Shown here: positions 37,592-47,013 of the stretch, piece by piece | How positions within the stretch are numbered: the first letter of the stretch is position 1 | Layout of the letters: the number at the start of each line of letters is the position of its first letter | Assembly (NCBI RefSeq): GCF_003581615.1 | Contig: NZ_QXFH01000072.1 | Location: 1-64,000 of the forward strand | Direction of reading: 5' to 3' | Length of the DNA: 64,000 nucleotides | From: Flagellimonas lutimaris | Lineage (GTDB): Bacteria; Bacteroidota; Bacteroidia; Flavobacteriales; Flavobacteriaceae | The notes under the pieces: model-generated | Database searches by the model: none | Seen by the model: the letters and a program-made list of their open reading frames with translations, nothing else | What the model was told of the DNA's origin: nothing | Position numbers and translations under genes: made by a program

Positions 37592-38884
37592 ATGAGAGGA
37601 CAATTGAAAACAATCAGTATTTTTTTGGTGGTTTTTTTGTGCTTCGCATGTAAAAACCAAACCAAACCAGAAGACAAAATCAACACAGTGAATCAAGAGT
37701 TGAATATTACTGCTAAGGATATTTTGGGGAATCCAGACTATTTGGCCATTTCTTACGGAGGATACCGGAAAAAAACAAGGGAACAACAACCTACGCTGGC
37801 AGAGTTAAAAGAGGATATGAGGATTCTATCCGCAATGGGTGTTAGAATTCTTCGCACCTATAATGTACAGCTTCCACATGCCTCCAATGTCCTAAAAGCT
37901 ATTCGGGAACTTAAAAAAGAAGATCTCAATTTTCAAATGTTTGTAATGTTGGGAGCTTGGATAGACTGTAAAAATGCTTGGACCGGTCATGAACCTGATC
38001 ATAATGTGGAAAGTGAGGCCAATGCAGCCGAAATTGAGCGTGCTGTGAATTTGGCAAATGAATACCCCGATATTGTAAAGGTTGTCGCCGTGGGCAACGA
38101 AGCTATGGTAAAATGGGCCGCTAGCTATTATGTGCAACCCAATGTGATTTTAAAATGGGTAAATCACTTGCAGAATTTAAAAGTAGAAGGGAAACTTCCT
38201 AAAGAACTTTGGATTACCAGTTCGGATGATTTCGCATCCTGGGGAGGTGGTGATGCCGAATATCATACACCAGATTTGGAGGCATTGATCAAGGCGGTCG
38301 ATTATATTTCCATGCATACCTATCCCTACCATAACACACATTATAATCCAGAATTTTGGACACAGCCTGATCAGGAAGTAGACCTTTCAGACAAGGAAAA
38401 GGTAGATAAAGCGATGCAGCGGGCACTTCTTTTTGCCCAAAAACAATACGACAGCGTAACCAACTACATGAAGAGTTTAGGTGTAAACAAGCCCATACAC
38501 ATTGGGGAAACTGGGTGGGCAAGTGTATCCAATGGATTCTATGGACCCGATGGTTCTAAGGCGACCGATGAGTATAAACAATCCATGTATTACAAATTAA
38601 TCCGGGATTGGACCGAAGCAGCCGGGATTTCCTGTTTTTACTTTGAGGCGTTTAACGAGCCTTGGAAAGATTCTCATAATCCAAAAGGTTCAGAAAACCA
38701 TTTCGGACTTTTTACCGTTGATGGAAAAGCAAAATATGCCCTTTGGGAGATGGTAAACCAAGGAGTTTTTAAGGGATTGACCAGAAATGGAAATACAATT
38801 ACCAAAACATACAATGGAGACTTGAATGCATTGATGGATAAGGTTTTTGTTCCGCCGACCCATGAAGAAATGAAACCTCATTAA
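37592..38884 (+). CDS. GH17 beta-1,3-glucanase lipoprotein
   Basis: A 430-residue lipoprotein (lipobox LCFAC near residue 20). The TIM-barrel GH17 signature is present: acid/base E170 in VAVGNEAM and nucleophile E306 in HIGETGWAS, with MGVRILRTYNV near the first strands and YISMHTYPY before the nucleophile. It should act on beta-1,3-glucan or its oligosaccharides outside the cytoplasm. After the Cys it reads KNQTKPED and lacks an early acidic cluster, so a periplasmic face is as likely as the surface. It is followed 9 bp later by the GH30 gene. A second, cytoplasmic GH17 closes the operon. Confidence 0.88.
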   Translation: MRGQLKTISIFLVVFLCFACKNQTKPEDKINTVNQELNITAKDILGNPDYLAISYGGYRKKTREQQPTLAELKEDMRILSAMGVRILRTYNVQLPHASNVLKAIRELKKEDLNFQMFVMLGAWIDCKNAWTGHEPDHNVESEANAAEIERAVNLANEYPDIVKVVAVGNEAMVKWAASYYVQPNVILKWVNHLQNLKVEGKLPKELWITSSDDFASWGGGDAEYHTPDLEALIKAVDYISMHTYPYHNTHYNPEFWTQPDQEVDLSDKEKVDKAMQRALLFAQKQYDSVTNYMKSLGVNKPIHIGETGWASVSNGFYGPDGSKATDEYKQSMYYKLIRDWTEAAGISCFYFEAFNEPWKDSHNPKGSENHFGLFTVDGKAKYALWEMVNQGVFKGLTRNGNTITKTYNGDLNALMDKVFVPPTHEEMKPH

Positions 38885-38893
38885 ACCGATGTC

Positions 38894-40408
38894 ATGAAAT
38901 TAAGAAAACACTATTTATGGACAGTTATGGTATTACTAATGATAAGTTGCGGAGAGGAAAAATTGCCATTAGAGGTCGAAGTTTTTGAAACCGCCGCCAA
39001 TGGTAATAAGGTAAAACCCATTGCCTTGGTCAATTCTAACGAAGCAAGTAGTGAAATAAGGATACTGCCTGAAGAAAAATACCAAACTATTACAGGTTTT
39101 GGAGGGTCTTTTACAGAGGCCTCGGCCCATTTGCTGAACCAGATGGGGAAGGAAAACAGAAAGAAAATTTTAGAAGCTTATTTCGGTGAAAACGGAGCGC
39201 AATATTCGTTGACCCGAACGCACATCAACTCATGCGATTTTTCACTTGGAAATTACTCCTACGCTAATATTGCAAACGATGTAAACCTAGAGCATTTTTC
39301 TATCGAAGAGGATAAGGATGACCTTATTCCTATGATCAAGGAGGCGATGGCCATCTCCAAAGATGGATTTAAGATTATTGCTTCCCCTTGGACGGCCCCA
39401 CCATGGATGAAAGACAACAATGATTGGCGCGGTGGAAAATTACGCCCAGAGTTTCGAAATACTTGGGCTCTATTTTTTTCAAAATATGTGGAAGCCTACT
39501 CTATGGAAGGCATCCCAATTTGGGGTATTACCGTGGAGAATGAGCCTTTGGGAAATGACAACAATTGGGAAAGTATGCACTTTAGTCCCGATGAGATGAC
39601 AGATTTTGTGCAGAACTATCTAGGTCCGCAGTTGGAAAATGATGGACATCAGGTGAAAATATTAGGTTATGATCAAAACAGGGAACATTTGGATGAATGG
39701 GTGGATAGCATGTTCAAAAATGAGTCTACTTCCAAATACTTTGACGGTACTGCAATACATTGGTATGCGAGCACTTACGAAGTATTTCCCGATGCCCTAC
39801 AATATGCCCATCAAAAAGCACCAAATAAATATCTGATTCAAACCGAGGCTTGTGTTGATGCCGAGGTGCCAAAATGGAAAGATGACCAATGGTACTGGAG
39901 CAAGGAAGCAACCGATTGGGGTTGGGATTGGGCCCCGGAAAGTGATAAGCATTTGCACCCTAAATATGTCCCAGTGTTTCGATATGCAAGGGATATTATA
40001 GGGTGTCTCAACAATTGGGTCGATGGTTGGGTTGATTGGAATATGGTGTTGGATAGGCAAGGAGGCCCGAACTGGTTCAAAAATTGGTGTGTAGCCCCAG
40101 TTATTGTTGACCCAGATAAAGATGAGGTATACTTCACCCCATTATATTACACATTAAAACACTTTAGCAAGTTTATAAGACCAGGTGCGTTTCGCATAGG
40201 TTTCAATAATACCGATGATTCCCTATTGGTAACTGCAGCCCAAAATCCTGATGGATCTATCGTGGTTGTGGTTTTAAACCAAAATCTGGAAGAAAAGAAT
40301 GTAACATTGTCTTTGGGTGAGGCATCCAATAACATGCAAATTGCCCCCCATGCTTTGCAAACTATGGTTATCACCAATCCAACCCAGATAGTCACTAACG
40401 CCAACTAA
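38894..40408 (+). CDS. GH30 glycoside hydrolase lipoprotein (probable beta-1,6-glucanase)
   Basis: A 504-residue lipoprotein (lipobox LMISC near residue 19). GH30 features are TITGFGGSFTEASAHLL at the N-terminus, acid/base E217 in ITVENEPLG and nucleophile E318 in LIQTEAC. A C-terminal beta-sandwich follows (GAFRIGF to NPDGSIVVVVLNQN), as in GH30 subfamilies 1 and 3. In laminarin loci GH30 enzymes typically remove beta-1,6-linked glucose branches, which would complement the GH16 and GH17 enzymes here. Subfamily and exact linkage cannot be fixed by eye; a beta-glucosylceramidase-like specificity is the alternative. Confidence 0.88.
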   Translation: MKLRKHYLWTVMVLLMISCGEEKLPLEVEVFETAANGNKVKPIALVNSNEASSEIRILPEEKYQTITGFGGSFTEASAHLLNQMGKENRKKILEAYFGENGAQYSLTRTHINSCDFSLGNYSYANIANDVNLEHFSIEEDKDDLIPMIKEAMAISKDGFKIIASPWTAPPWMKDNNDWRGGKLRPEFRNTWALFFSKYVEAYSMEGIPIWGITVENEPLGNDNNWESMHFSPDEMTDFVQNYLGPQLENDGHQVKILGYDQNREHLDEWVDSMFKNESTSKYFDGTAIHWYASTYEVFPDALQYAHQKAPNKYLIQTEACVDAEVPKWKDDQWYWSKEATDWGWDWAPESDKHLHPKYVPVFRYARDIIGCLNNWVDGWVDWNMVLDRQGGPNWFKNWCVAPVIVDPDKDEVYFTPLYYTLKHFSKFIRPGAFRIGFNNTDDSLLVTAAQNPDGSIVVVVLNQNLEEKNVTLSLGEASNNMQIAPHALQTMVITNPTQIVTNAN

Positions 40409-40418
40409 ACAAAAAACT

Positions 40419-41981
40419 ATGAGTAACGCCAAACTTTTAAAAGATAAAGTCCCCGTAGGGCAAAAAGCTGCATTTGGAGCCGGTCATTTTATCCTAAATA
40501 TTTTACCAGGAACATTAGGAGTCTTCATACAGTTTTTCTTATTGACCGCATGGGGTGTAGACCCCTTATGGGCCGGACTTTTGGGTGGACTTCCGAGGAT
40601 TTTTGATGCCATTACCGATCCTATAATGGGGTTCATTTCGGATAACACAAAATCCAAGTATGGACGAAGAAGGCCTTATATCTTTTGGGGAGCCATTATC
40701 AGTGGGGTTCTGTTCTTTTTGATGTGGCAACTAGATGACAATGCCTCCCAAACTTATATCATTTGGCATGTGATGGTGCTTCAAATATTGTTTTTGGTCG
40801 GAAATACGATGTTTGCCACTCCTTTGGTTGGGCTCGGTTATGAAATGACTTCCGATTATAACGAGCGTACAAGACTAATGAGTTTTGCCAATAGTATGGG
40901 GCAAATCGCTTGGATGATCGTACCATGGCTTTATGTAATAATTCCAGACTCAAACACTTTTAATACCCAAACAGAAGGTGTCCGAACCATGGCATTGATT
41001 GTCGGGGCAATGTGTGTGGTTTTTGGAATACTGCCAGCCTTATTCTGTAAGGGAATAGATTCGGCCCATATGGGAAATCGAAAGGAAATCACTTGGAAAA
41101 CACTATGGTCCAATTTGAAAGATTTGTTTGTTGGAATAAAACAAGTGTCCAAAAACAAACCATTTATGAAATTATGCGGCGCTACCTTTTTGGTTTTTAA
41201 TGGATTCCAGCTTGTGGCTGCTTTTGGTGTTTTTATTATCGTTTTTTACATGTATAGCGGCAGTTATGAAATGGCAGGTACTTGGCCTGCATGGTTCAAT
41301 ACCATAAATGCCATGATAACTGCATTTTTGGTAATACCGATTATCTCAAAAATGTCGGACAGATGGGGAAAGAAGAAAGCATTTATTATCTCCACCGCAT
41401 TATCAATAGTCGGGTATCTTCTAAAATGGTGGGGGTTTGATAAGGAATTGAACAGTAAGTTCAGCGAGACTGGTTTTGGAAAGAGTTTGAATTCTGGCGT
41501 AGGATCACTTTTCGAATATCTTAATCCGATATTAGATGATGTGGGAATGTCCTGGTTTTCCATAGACCCAGGTAGCAATATACCTTGGCTCATCTTTGTG
41601 CCAATCCCATTATTTGCCTTTGGAATGGGAGGGTTGTTCACTTTAATGATGTCCATGACAGCCGATGTTTGCGATTTGGATGAACTGGAAAATGGGATGC
41701 CCAGAAAAGAAGGAACGTTTGGCGCTATTTACTGGTGGATGGTGAAATTAGGACAGGCAATTGCTCTTGTTTTGGGTGGAGTAATTCTGAAAATCGTCGG
41801 CTTTGACCCCAATGTTACGGAACAGACTTTAGATACCATGAACAGACTAAGGATAGCAGATATAACCATCCCTTCCTTGACCGCCGCTTTGGCTATTTGG
41901 GTTATGTGGAAGTATAGCCTATCAGAGGAAAGAGCAAAAGAAATTAAAGAAAAACTTGTAGCACGTAGGGGTGAACTATAA
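40419..41981 (+). CDS. GPH/MFS-type sugar:cation symporter
   Basis: A 520-residue inner-membrane protein with about 12 hydrophobic segments. The glycoside-pentoside-hexuronide signature is clear: RIFDAITDPIMGFISDNTKS, then KYGRRRPYIFWG. It opens GAGHFILNILPGTLGVFIQFFLL and has the family's MTADVCDLDELENGMPRKEG loop late in the protein. It probably imports glucose or beta-glucan oligosaccharides with a cation. It is placed between the exported hydrolases and the cytoplasmic GH17, exactly where an oligosaccharide importer for the phosphorylase would be needed. An insertion of about 50 residues between helices near residue 350-380 is unusual but not disruptive. Confidence 0.9.
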   Translation: MSNAKLLKDKVPVGQKAAFGAGHFILNILPGTLGVFIQFFLLTAWGVDPLWAGLLGGLPRIFDAITDPIMGFISDNTKSKYGRRRPYIFWGAIISGVLFFLMWQLDDNASQTYIIWHVMVLQILFLVGNTMFATPLVGLGYEMTSDYNERTRLMSFANSMGQIAWMIVPWLYVIIPDSNTFNTQTEGVRTMALIVGAMCVVFGILPALFCKGIDSAHMGNRKEITWKTLWSNLKDLFVGIKQVSKNKPFMKLCGATFLVFNGFQLVAAFGVFIIVFYMYSGSYEMAGTWPAWFNTINAMITAFLVIPIISKMSDRWGKKKAFIISTALSIVGYLLKWWGFDKELNSKFSETGFGKSLNSGVGSLFEYLNPILDDVGMSWFSIDPGSNIPWLIFVPIPLFAFGMGGLFTLMMSMTADVCDLDELENGMPRKEGTFGAIYWWMVKLGQAIALVLGGVILKIVGFDPNVTEQTLDTMNRLRIADITIPSLTAALAIWVMWKYSLSEERAKEIKEKLVARRGEL

Positions 41982-41995
41982 AACAAAATAAAAAT

Positions 41996-42904
41996 ATGTC
42001 TTACAGAAAAGACCACCAATTCTCATTGTCCAAAGCTGGATATACGGAGCACTTAGGGATAGATTTTGATAAAATATCTAAAGATGAATTGAACCAACTT
42101 TGGTTGGAAACCGTTCAGAATGGCATGCACGGCCTTTGCTTCAGTATTTATGAAGATGGACAAAGTCCAGGCGATGTTATTACCAAAGAACAGGTGAAAA
42201 GAAGAATGCAAATCATCAAACCTTATACGGATTGGGTTCGTTCCTTTTCTTGTATTGAAGGTAATGAGCACGTTCCAGTAGTAGCTAAGGAGCTTGGTAT
42301 TAAAACCTTGGTAGGTGCTTGGTTGGGTTCCGATATGGATTTGAATAAAAAGGAAATCGATGGGCTCATTAAATTGGCCCAAGATGGATATGTGGATATT
42401 GCCGCTGTGGGTAATGAAGTAATGTACCGAGGTGATTTGACCGAGGAACAGCTATTGGAGTACATCCATACTGTTAAAGAAGCATTACCAAATATTACCG
42501 TTGGCTATGTAGATGCGTATTATGAATTTTCGCAACGACCAAAAATAACCGAGGCTTGTGATGTGATTTTATCCAATTGTTACCCTTATTGGGAAGGTTG
42601 TCCCATAGAATATTCCTTGAACCATATGCAGCAAATGTTTGGTCAGGCAACCGACGCGGGTCAGGGAAAAAAGGTTATTATAACCGAGACAGGTTGGCCC
42701 AGTCAAGGAGCGGGGCTCAATGCGGCACAACCGTCCGCCAAAAATGCCATGAAGTATTTTATTGATACACAAGCTTGGTCTAGAAAAAATGATATCGAGG
42801 TTTTCTATTTTTCTTCATTTGATGAATCATGGAAAGTAGGCGACGAAGGGGATGTTGGAGCGTATTGGGGACTATGGGATAAAGATGAAAAATTAAAGTT
42901 TTAG
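41996..42904 (+). CDS. Cytoplasmic GH17 beta-1,3-glucanase / glucosyltransferase
   Basis: A 302-residue protein with no signal peptide. Acid/base E141 lies in AVGNEVMY and nucleophile E231 in IITETGWPSQG. It opens with YRKDHQFSLSKAGYTEHLG and contains LVGAWLGSDMDLNKKE, typical of short bacterial GH17 proteins. With the phosphorylase it would process imported beta-1,3-oligosaccharides inside the cell. Some GH17 members are transglycosylases, so chain remodelling is an alternative. It is the last gene of the tightly packed locus (14 bp after the transporter), and 117 bp of non-coding DNA follows before the next promoter. Confidence 0.88.
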   Translation: MSYRKDHQFSLSKAGYTEHLGIDFDKISKDELNQLWLETVQNGMHGLCFSIYEDGQSPGDVITKEQVKRRMQIIKPYTDWVRSFSCIEGNEHVPVVAKELGIKTLVGAWLGSDMDLNKKEIDGLIKLAQDGYVDIAAVGNEVMYRGDLTEEQLLEYIHTVKEALPNITVGYVDAYYEFSQRPKITEACDVILSNCYPYWEGCPIEYSLNHMQQMFGQATDAGQGKKVIITETGWPSQGAGLNAAQPSAKNAMKYFIDTQAWSRKNDIEVFYFSSFDESWKVGDEGDVGAYWGLWDKDEKLKF

Positions 42905-43021
42905 ACCCATCAATAAGCAAACGTTACATCAATGAGGTTTGAAATTCCATAATTAATCAACTTTTTATTCGAAAAGATTGTAATTCAGCCTAAGACCATT
43001 TCAGATTGGCTATGTATTTAG

Positions 43022-43029
43022 TAGATTTG
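43022..43029 (+). promoter_or_regulatory. Candidate -7 promoter element TAGATTTG
   Basis: TAGATTTG matches the Bacteroidota -7 consensus TAnnTTTG exactly and lies 28 bp before the ATG of the BNR-repeat protein. A -33 TTG at the usual spacing is not evident. It suggests that this gene has its own promoter, apart from the glucan operon. Confidence 0.4.
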
Positions 43030-43057
43030 GGAAGTAACCAAACTATCCAACTGACTC

Positions 43058-46000
43058 ATGACCCTGAAACAACGCTCGTTTTATTTTCTGTTTACTTTTT
43101 TATTGACTTGTGCAACCTTTGCGCAAGATTTTGAAGCACTGCAATACCGAACCATAGGACCATCTAGAGGTGGTCGGGTAACCACAGTGACAGGAACATC
43201 CATGCTCCCGGGAACCTTTTATTTTGGCGCCTCTGGTGCTGGTGTCTGGAAAACAGATGACTACGGAACTTCTTGGAACAACGTTTCCGATGGTTTTTTT
43301 AAAACACCTTCCATAGGAGCCATTGAAATAGCAGCCAACGACCCCAACATTGTTTATGTGGGCACAGGTTCCGATGGAATCCGAAGTAACATTATAGAAG
43401 GTAAAGGGATGTACAAATCCATAGATGCCGGAAAAACTTGGGAACACATTGGATTGGAAAATGTAGGTCAAATAGGGGCAGTAGAAATTGACCCCACCAA
43501 TAGTAATATCGTTTGGGTCGCTGCCATAGGAAATGCTTTCAAATCCAATGAGGAACGAGGCATATTTAAAACAACGGACGGAGGTAAAACCTGGGATAAA
43601 GTATTGTTTGTTTCGGAGGAAACCGGTTTCGCAGATTTGGAATTGTTACCTGGCAACCCAAATGTGGTATATGCTGCTGCATGGAAAGCACGTCGTACAC
43701 CTTGGACCATTGATTCAGGTGGCAAAAACAGCGAAGGCGGTATTTACAAATCTGTTAATGGAGGAAAAGACTGGGAAAAATTGGAAGAAGGCCTTCCCGA
43801 AGGACTTATCGGTAAAATTGATTTGGCGGTGTCCCAAGTAGATTCTAGAATTTTGTATGCCGTTATTGAGGCTCCAACTGAAGATAGAGGATTGTATAAA
43901 TCCATAGATCAAGGAAAATCATTTACTCATGTTTCTGATGACATTAGATTGGTAAACAGGCCTTTTTATTACACCAATATTGAATTGGACCCGACCAACC
44001 CCGATATTGTGTACTCCAATGCCAACCCATTGATTAAATCCACGGATGGTGGAAAAACATGGAAGCGTATGAGCGTGCCCCACGGGGACAACCATGATAT
44101 TTGGTTGAACCCTAACAATCCTGATTTGTTGATACAATGTAATGATGGTGGTGCCAATATTTCCCATAATGGTGGAAAAACTTGGTCTACCCAATACAAT
44201 CAACCTACAGCGGAAATCTATCAAGTTGCGGTGGACGACCAATATCCATATTGGGTATATGGAGCTCAGCAAGATAATACCACTATTGCTATTCCAAGTA
44301 TGGCGCCCAAAGCATCATCTCCTGCAAATGGAAGTGTAATGATAAGTGTTGGAGGCTGCGAAACGGGACCAGTAATCCCAATGCCGGGCAACCATTATAT
44401 TGTTTACAACAACTGTAAGGGACGCTTTAGCGTGTACAGTAAAAAAACAGGACAAAGCCGTGAGTATTCCATTGGCGCATCCAACATTTACGGACACAAT
44501 CCAAAGGATTTAAAATATAGATTCCAGCGTGTAGCACCTATTCATGTTTCGCCATATGACCCAGAAGTGGTATATATGGGCTCTCAGTTCTTGCACAAAA
44601 CCAGCAATGGTGGTAAAAACTGGGAAATTATTTCTCCAGATCTAACGGCCAATGAACCCGACAAGCAGGTCATTTCAGGTAACCCAATTACTCGCGATAT
44701 AACAGGGGAAGAATATTACAGCACGCTGTATTCCATCAGGGAATCAAAAATTAGTAAAGGCTTGATATGGACGGGCTCCAATGATGGTATTATTTCTGTT
44801 ACCAATGATGGTGGCAAAACTTGGAGTAATGTTACACCTAAAAAGTTGCCAAAAGGGGGTAGGGTAGAATCCATTGAACCATCACAATATGATCCAGCCA
44901 AGGCCTATATTGCCGTGGATCGTCATTTATTAGGGGATACTACCCCATATCTCTACAAAACAGATGATTATGGTAAGAGCTGGGAATTGATCAGTACGGA
45001 TTCCAATGGAATCCCATCAGATTATACTACTAGGGTTTTACGAGAAGACTCTGTTCGTGAAGGCTTGTTGTATGCTGGCACCGAGTTTGGAATGTTCGTA
45101 TCGTTTGATGATGGCGGTACTTGGAAAGAGTTTCAACAAAATCTTCCCGTGACTCCAATTACAGATATTACCTTATTCCGAGGTGATTTAGTATTAAGTA
45201 CTATGGGGCGCGGATTCTGGATTTTGGATAAGGTGACCACGCTTCAGGATGAAAGTATTACCCAACTGGGTGATACTCCAGTTTTGTTCAAACCTGATAA
45301 TACGTACAGATATCAAACGCCATGGGGTGGTGGAGATTTCCCTGAATACCCGTCAACCAGCGTGATTATTGATTATTACTTGCCATCCGATATAAAAGAT
45401 GGGGTTAGTCTTCAAATTATGGATGCTCAAGGTAAAGAGGTCGCAACTATTGTCAGTGATTCCACAAAATTGAAATCCACCACCGAAAAGATAGAGGATA
45501 TGAGCCTTAGCATGACCTTTGTTTACATGGACGAAAAATTGGAGACCAAAAAAGGCTTGAATCGATTTGAATGGAACCTTGAGCAAAAAGGTGCTTGGGC
45601 AAAGAACGAGAGTAGAAGGTATAAAAATGGGCCAATGGTTTTACCAGGTAAATACAACGCTAAACTAACCGTCGGGGATAAATCTTTCGAGAAATCTTTT
45701 GAAGTCCTTATGGACCCGAAACTCGAAGATGATGGTGTTTCTTTGGCTGATATGAAAGCGCAACAGGCACTTCAGTTTAAAGTAATTGATTTATTGTCCG
45801 AGGCACGAATGCTTCAGGATAAGGTTGAAGACAAAATAAAGGAGCTTGAAAAAAACAAAGCGAGCGAAGCTACCTTAAAGCAATATAAGGATGCCTTAAA
45901 ACAGCTCAAAAATGATGAAGGAGCCTACCCAGAAGTGGTGATGGTAGCTCAAATATCATATCTCTATTATATTTTAAGCAGTGCCGACAAACAACCGGGA

Positions 46001-46072
46001 CAAGAGGAAAAAGATAGCTATCAGGAGCTGTTGACCCAATTCAATCAGCTTAAGCAGGGGCTTAGCTTTTAA
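43058..46072 (+). CDS. Exported BNR/sortilin-like beta-propeller repeat protein
   Basis: A 1004-residue protein with a signal peptide (FYFLFTFLLTCATFAQ). From about residue 30 to 720 it is built of BNR/VPS10-type blades with repeated S-x-D-x-G-x-T-W motifs (KTDDYGTSW, KSIDAGKTW, KTTDGGKTW, KSVNGGKDW, KSTDGGKTW, SFDDGGTWK). The C-terminal part (about 760-900) is a beta-sandwich (GVSLQIMDAQGKEVATIV), then helices (MLQDKVEDKIKELEKN). Homologues are often called glycosyl hydrolases on the propeller alone, but no catalytic residues can be identified, so binding or protein handling is as likely. It may be unrelated to the neighbouring glucan genes. Confidence 0.75.
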   Translation: MTLKQRSFYFLFTFLLTCATFAQDFEALQYRTIGPSRGGRVTTVTGTSMLPGTFYFGASGAGVWKTDDYGTSWNNVSDGFFKTPSIGAIEIAANDPNIVYVGTGSDGIRSNIIEGKGMYKSIDAGKTWEHIGLENVGQIGAVEIDPTNSNIVWVAAIGNAFKSNEERGIFKTTDGGKTWDKVLFVSEETGFADLELLPGNPNVVYAAAWKARRTPWTIDSGGKNSEGGIYKSVNGGKDWEKLEEGLPEGLIGKIDLAVSQVDSRILYAVIEAPTEDRGLYKSIDQGKSFTHVSDDIRLVNRPFYYTNIELDPTNPDIVYSNANPLIKSTDGGKTWKRMSVPHGDNHDIWLNPNNPDLLIQCNDGGANISHNGGKTWSTQYNQPTAEIYQVAVDDQYPYWVYGAQQDNTTIAIPSMAPKASSPANGSVMISVGGCETGPVIPMPGNHYIVYNNCKGRFSVYSKKTGQSREYSIGASNIYGHNPKDLKYRFQRVAPIHVSPYDPEVVYMGSQFLHKTSNGGKNWEIISPDLTANEPDKQVISGNPITRDITGEEYYSTLYSIRESKISKGLIWTGSNDGIISVTNDGGKTWSNVTPKKLPKGGRVESIEPSQYDPAKAYIAVDRHLLGDTTPYLYKTDDYGKSWELISTDSNGIPSDYTTRVLREDSVREGLLYAGTEFGMFVSFDDGGTWKEFQQNLPVTPITDITLFRGDLVLSTMGRGFWILDKVTTLQDESITQLGDTPVLFKPDNTYRYQTPWGGGDFPEYPSTSVIIDYYLPSDIKDGVSLQIMDAQGKEVATIVSDSTKLKSTTEKIEDMSLSMTFVYMDEKLETKKGLNRFEWNLEQKGAWAKNESRRYKNGPMVLPGKYNAKLTVGDKSFEKSFEVLMDPKLEDDGVSLADMKAQQALQFKVIDLLSEARMLQDKVEDKIKELEKNKASEATLKQYKDALKQLKNDEGAYPEVVMVAQISYLYYILSSADKQPGQEEKDSYQELLTQFNQLKQGLSF

Positions 46073-46100
46073 AAATATAAGACTGAACAAAAGTTGAACA

Positions 46101-46162
46101 TGTCAGTTCGAGCGCAATCGAGAACCAAACTATGAGGGTTTCGACTGCGCTCAACCTGACAG
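46101..46162. repeat. REP-like palindromic intergenic element
   Basis: TGTCAGTTCGAGCGCAATCG (46101-46120, continuing AGAACC) pairs with GGTTTCGACTGCGCTC (46138-46153, continuing AACCTGACA) as an imperfect long inverted repeat with an 11-nt loop. It is more GC-rich than its surroundings and sits between convergent genes. Similar TCAGTTCGAGCGCAGTCGAG palindromes are familiar as dispersed intergenic repeats in flavobacterial genomes. It may also act as a bidirectional terminator. Confidence 0.65.
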
Positions 46163-46193
46163 ACAGTTCTTTTCTTCTACATAGAGAAAGTAT

Positions 46194-46412
46194 TTAGTGC
46201 AGCTCTTCGCAATGGAAACCTTGGTTTTTCAATAACGAAGAAATCATGGGGGCAATCAAGCTTTGAGTTTCAACACGGAGAATATTATCGCAATCCTCCA
46301 AGTCAAAATTCCAACAACCATTATTGTCGACCAACTTGTTCAAAGAGGGCTGAAGTTTTTTCACCTCGTCTTTTCGCTTCACGGATGTTTTAAATACTAG
46401 GACTGTCATCAT
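46194..46412 (-). CDS. Small conserved-looking cytoplasmic protein of unknown function
   Basis: A 72-residue protein: TVLVFKTSVKRKDEVKKL, then a central NGCWNFDLEDCDNILRVE, and a helical end (LIAPMISSLLKNQGFHC). Two ATG codons open it (46412 and 46409). The beta-alpha-beta pattern resembles a small ferredoxin-like or HMA-like fold, but the metal-binding CxxC is absent. It begins 3 bp after the stop of the DinB gene on the same strand, so the two are almost surely co-transcribed and perhaps coupled. I do not recognise a named family. Confidence 0.65.
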   Translation of the reverse strand: MMTVLVFKTSVKRKDEVKKLQPSLNKLVDNNGCWNFDLEDCDNILRVETQSLIAPMISSLLKNQGFHCEELH

Positions 46413-46415
46413 CCT

Positions 46416-46913
46416 TTAGCTTCGGTCATAAAAAAATGGTGGCTCAATATCCAAAGCGCGTAAATACACATAACCTTGACCTCGATGGTGAATTTCGTTA
46501 TCCACAAAATATTGAATATTGGATAGTACGGAACCTTCATATTGGCCAAAAAGTTTAACATGCTCTTGAAATCGTTCTATACTAAGTTGTTTCCATAGTT
46601 TATTGATTTGCTCCGTGTCTTGGTCCCATTTTTTCAAAAATTCGGCTTTTGTGTTGCCATAGTCTCGGTTTTCATCAAATTCACCGGTTTTACCAGATAC
46701 GATTTCTGTAAGTCCGGGAACGGCAATCGCTAAAAGCTCCTTTGCCATCTCGGAAAAAGGTCGCATACCTCCAATACTGTAATTAAAGAATTCTTTTTCT
46801 GGGAATGCCTCGATAATCTTTCTGGTAAGCCTTCTGTGCCCTTGGTAATGTTCTAAAAACTGTGCTGGTGTCATCACTTGTGTTGTTGTCTGTTCATTAA
46901 TGGTGTTTTCCAT
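46416..46913 (-). CDS. DinB-family protein
   Basis: A 165-residue four-helix-bundle protein. MTPAQFLEHYQGHRRLTRKII, seen as two segments around HRRLTRK, and the metal-site region VDNEIHHRGQGYVYLRAL match DinB/DfsB-like proteins, which bind a divalent metal by three His residues and often act as thiol-dependent S-transferases in stress responses. The first His is probably in the N-terminal helix. It is divergent from the WYL regulator across 228 bp that contain a palindromic operator candidate, and is followed by the 72-residue gene. Confidence 0.82.
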   Translation of the reverse strand: MENTINEQTTTQVMTPAQFLEHYQGHRRLTRKIIEAFPEKEFFNYSIGGMRPFSEMAKELLAIAVPGLTEIVSGKTGEFDENRDYGNTKAEFLKKWDQDTEQINKLWKQLSIERFQEHVKLFGQYEGSVLSNIQYFVDNEIHHRGQGYVYLRALDIEPPFFYDRS

Positions 46914-47013
46914 GAAATTGTGGTTTAAAGGTTTATTGTTTCTGGAATCAAAATTATGAGGGAGGTGTGACAGCCCTGTGTCAGTAGTGAAAATTGAAAT
47001 AAAAAAAAGTTAT

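Noticed and set aside
43058..46072. BNR-repeat protein as a further glycosidase of the glucan locus
   Set aside because: Propeller repeats alone do not show hydrolase activity, no catalytic residues were found, and a separate promoter element precedes it.
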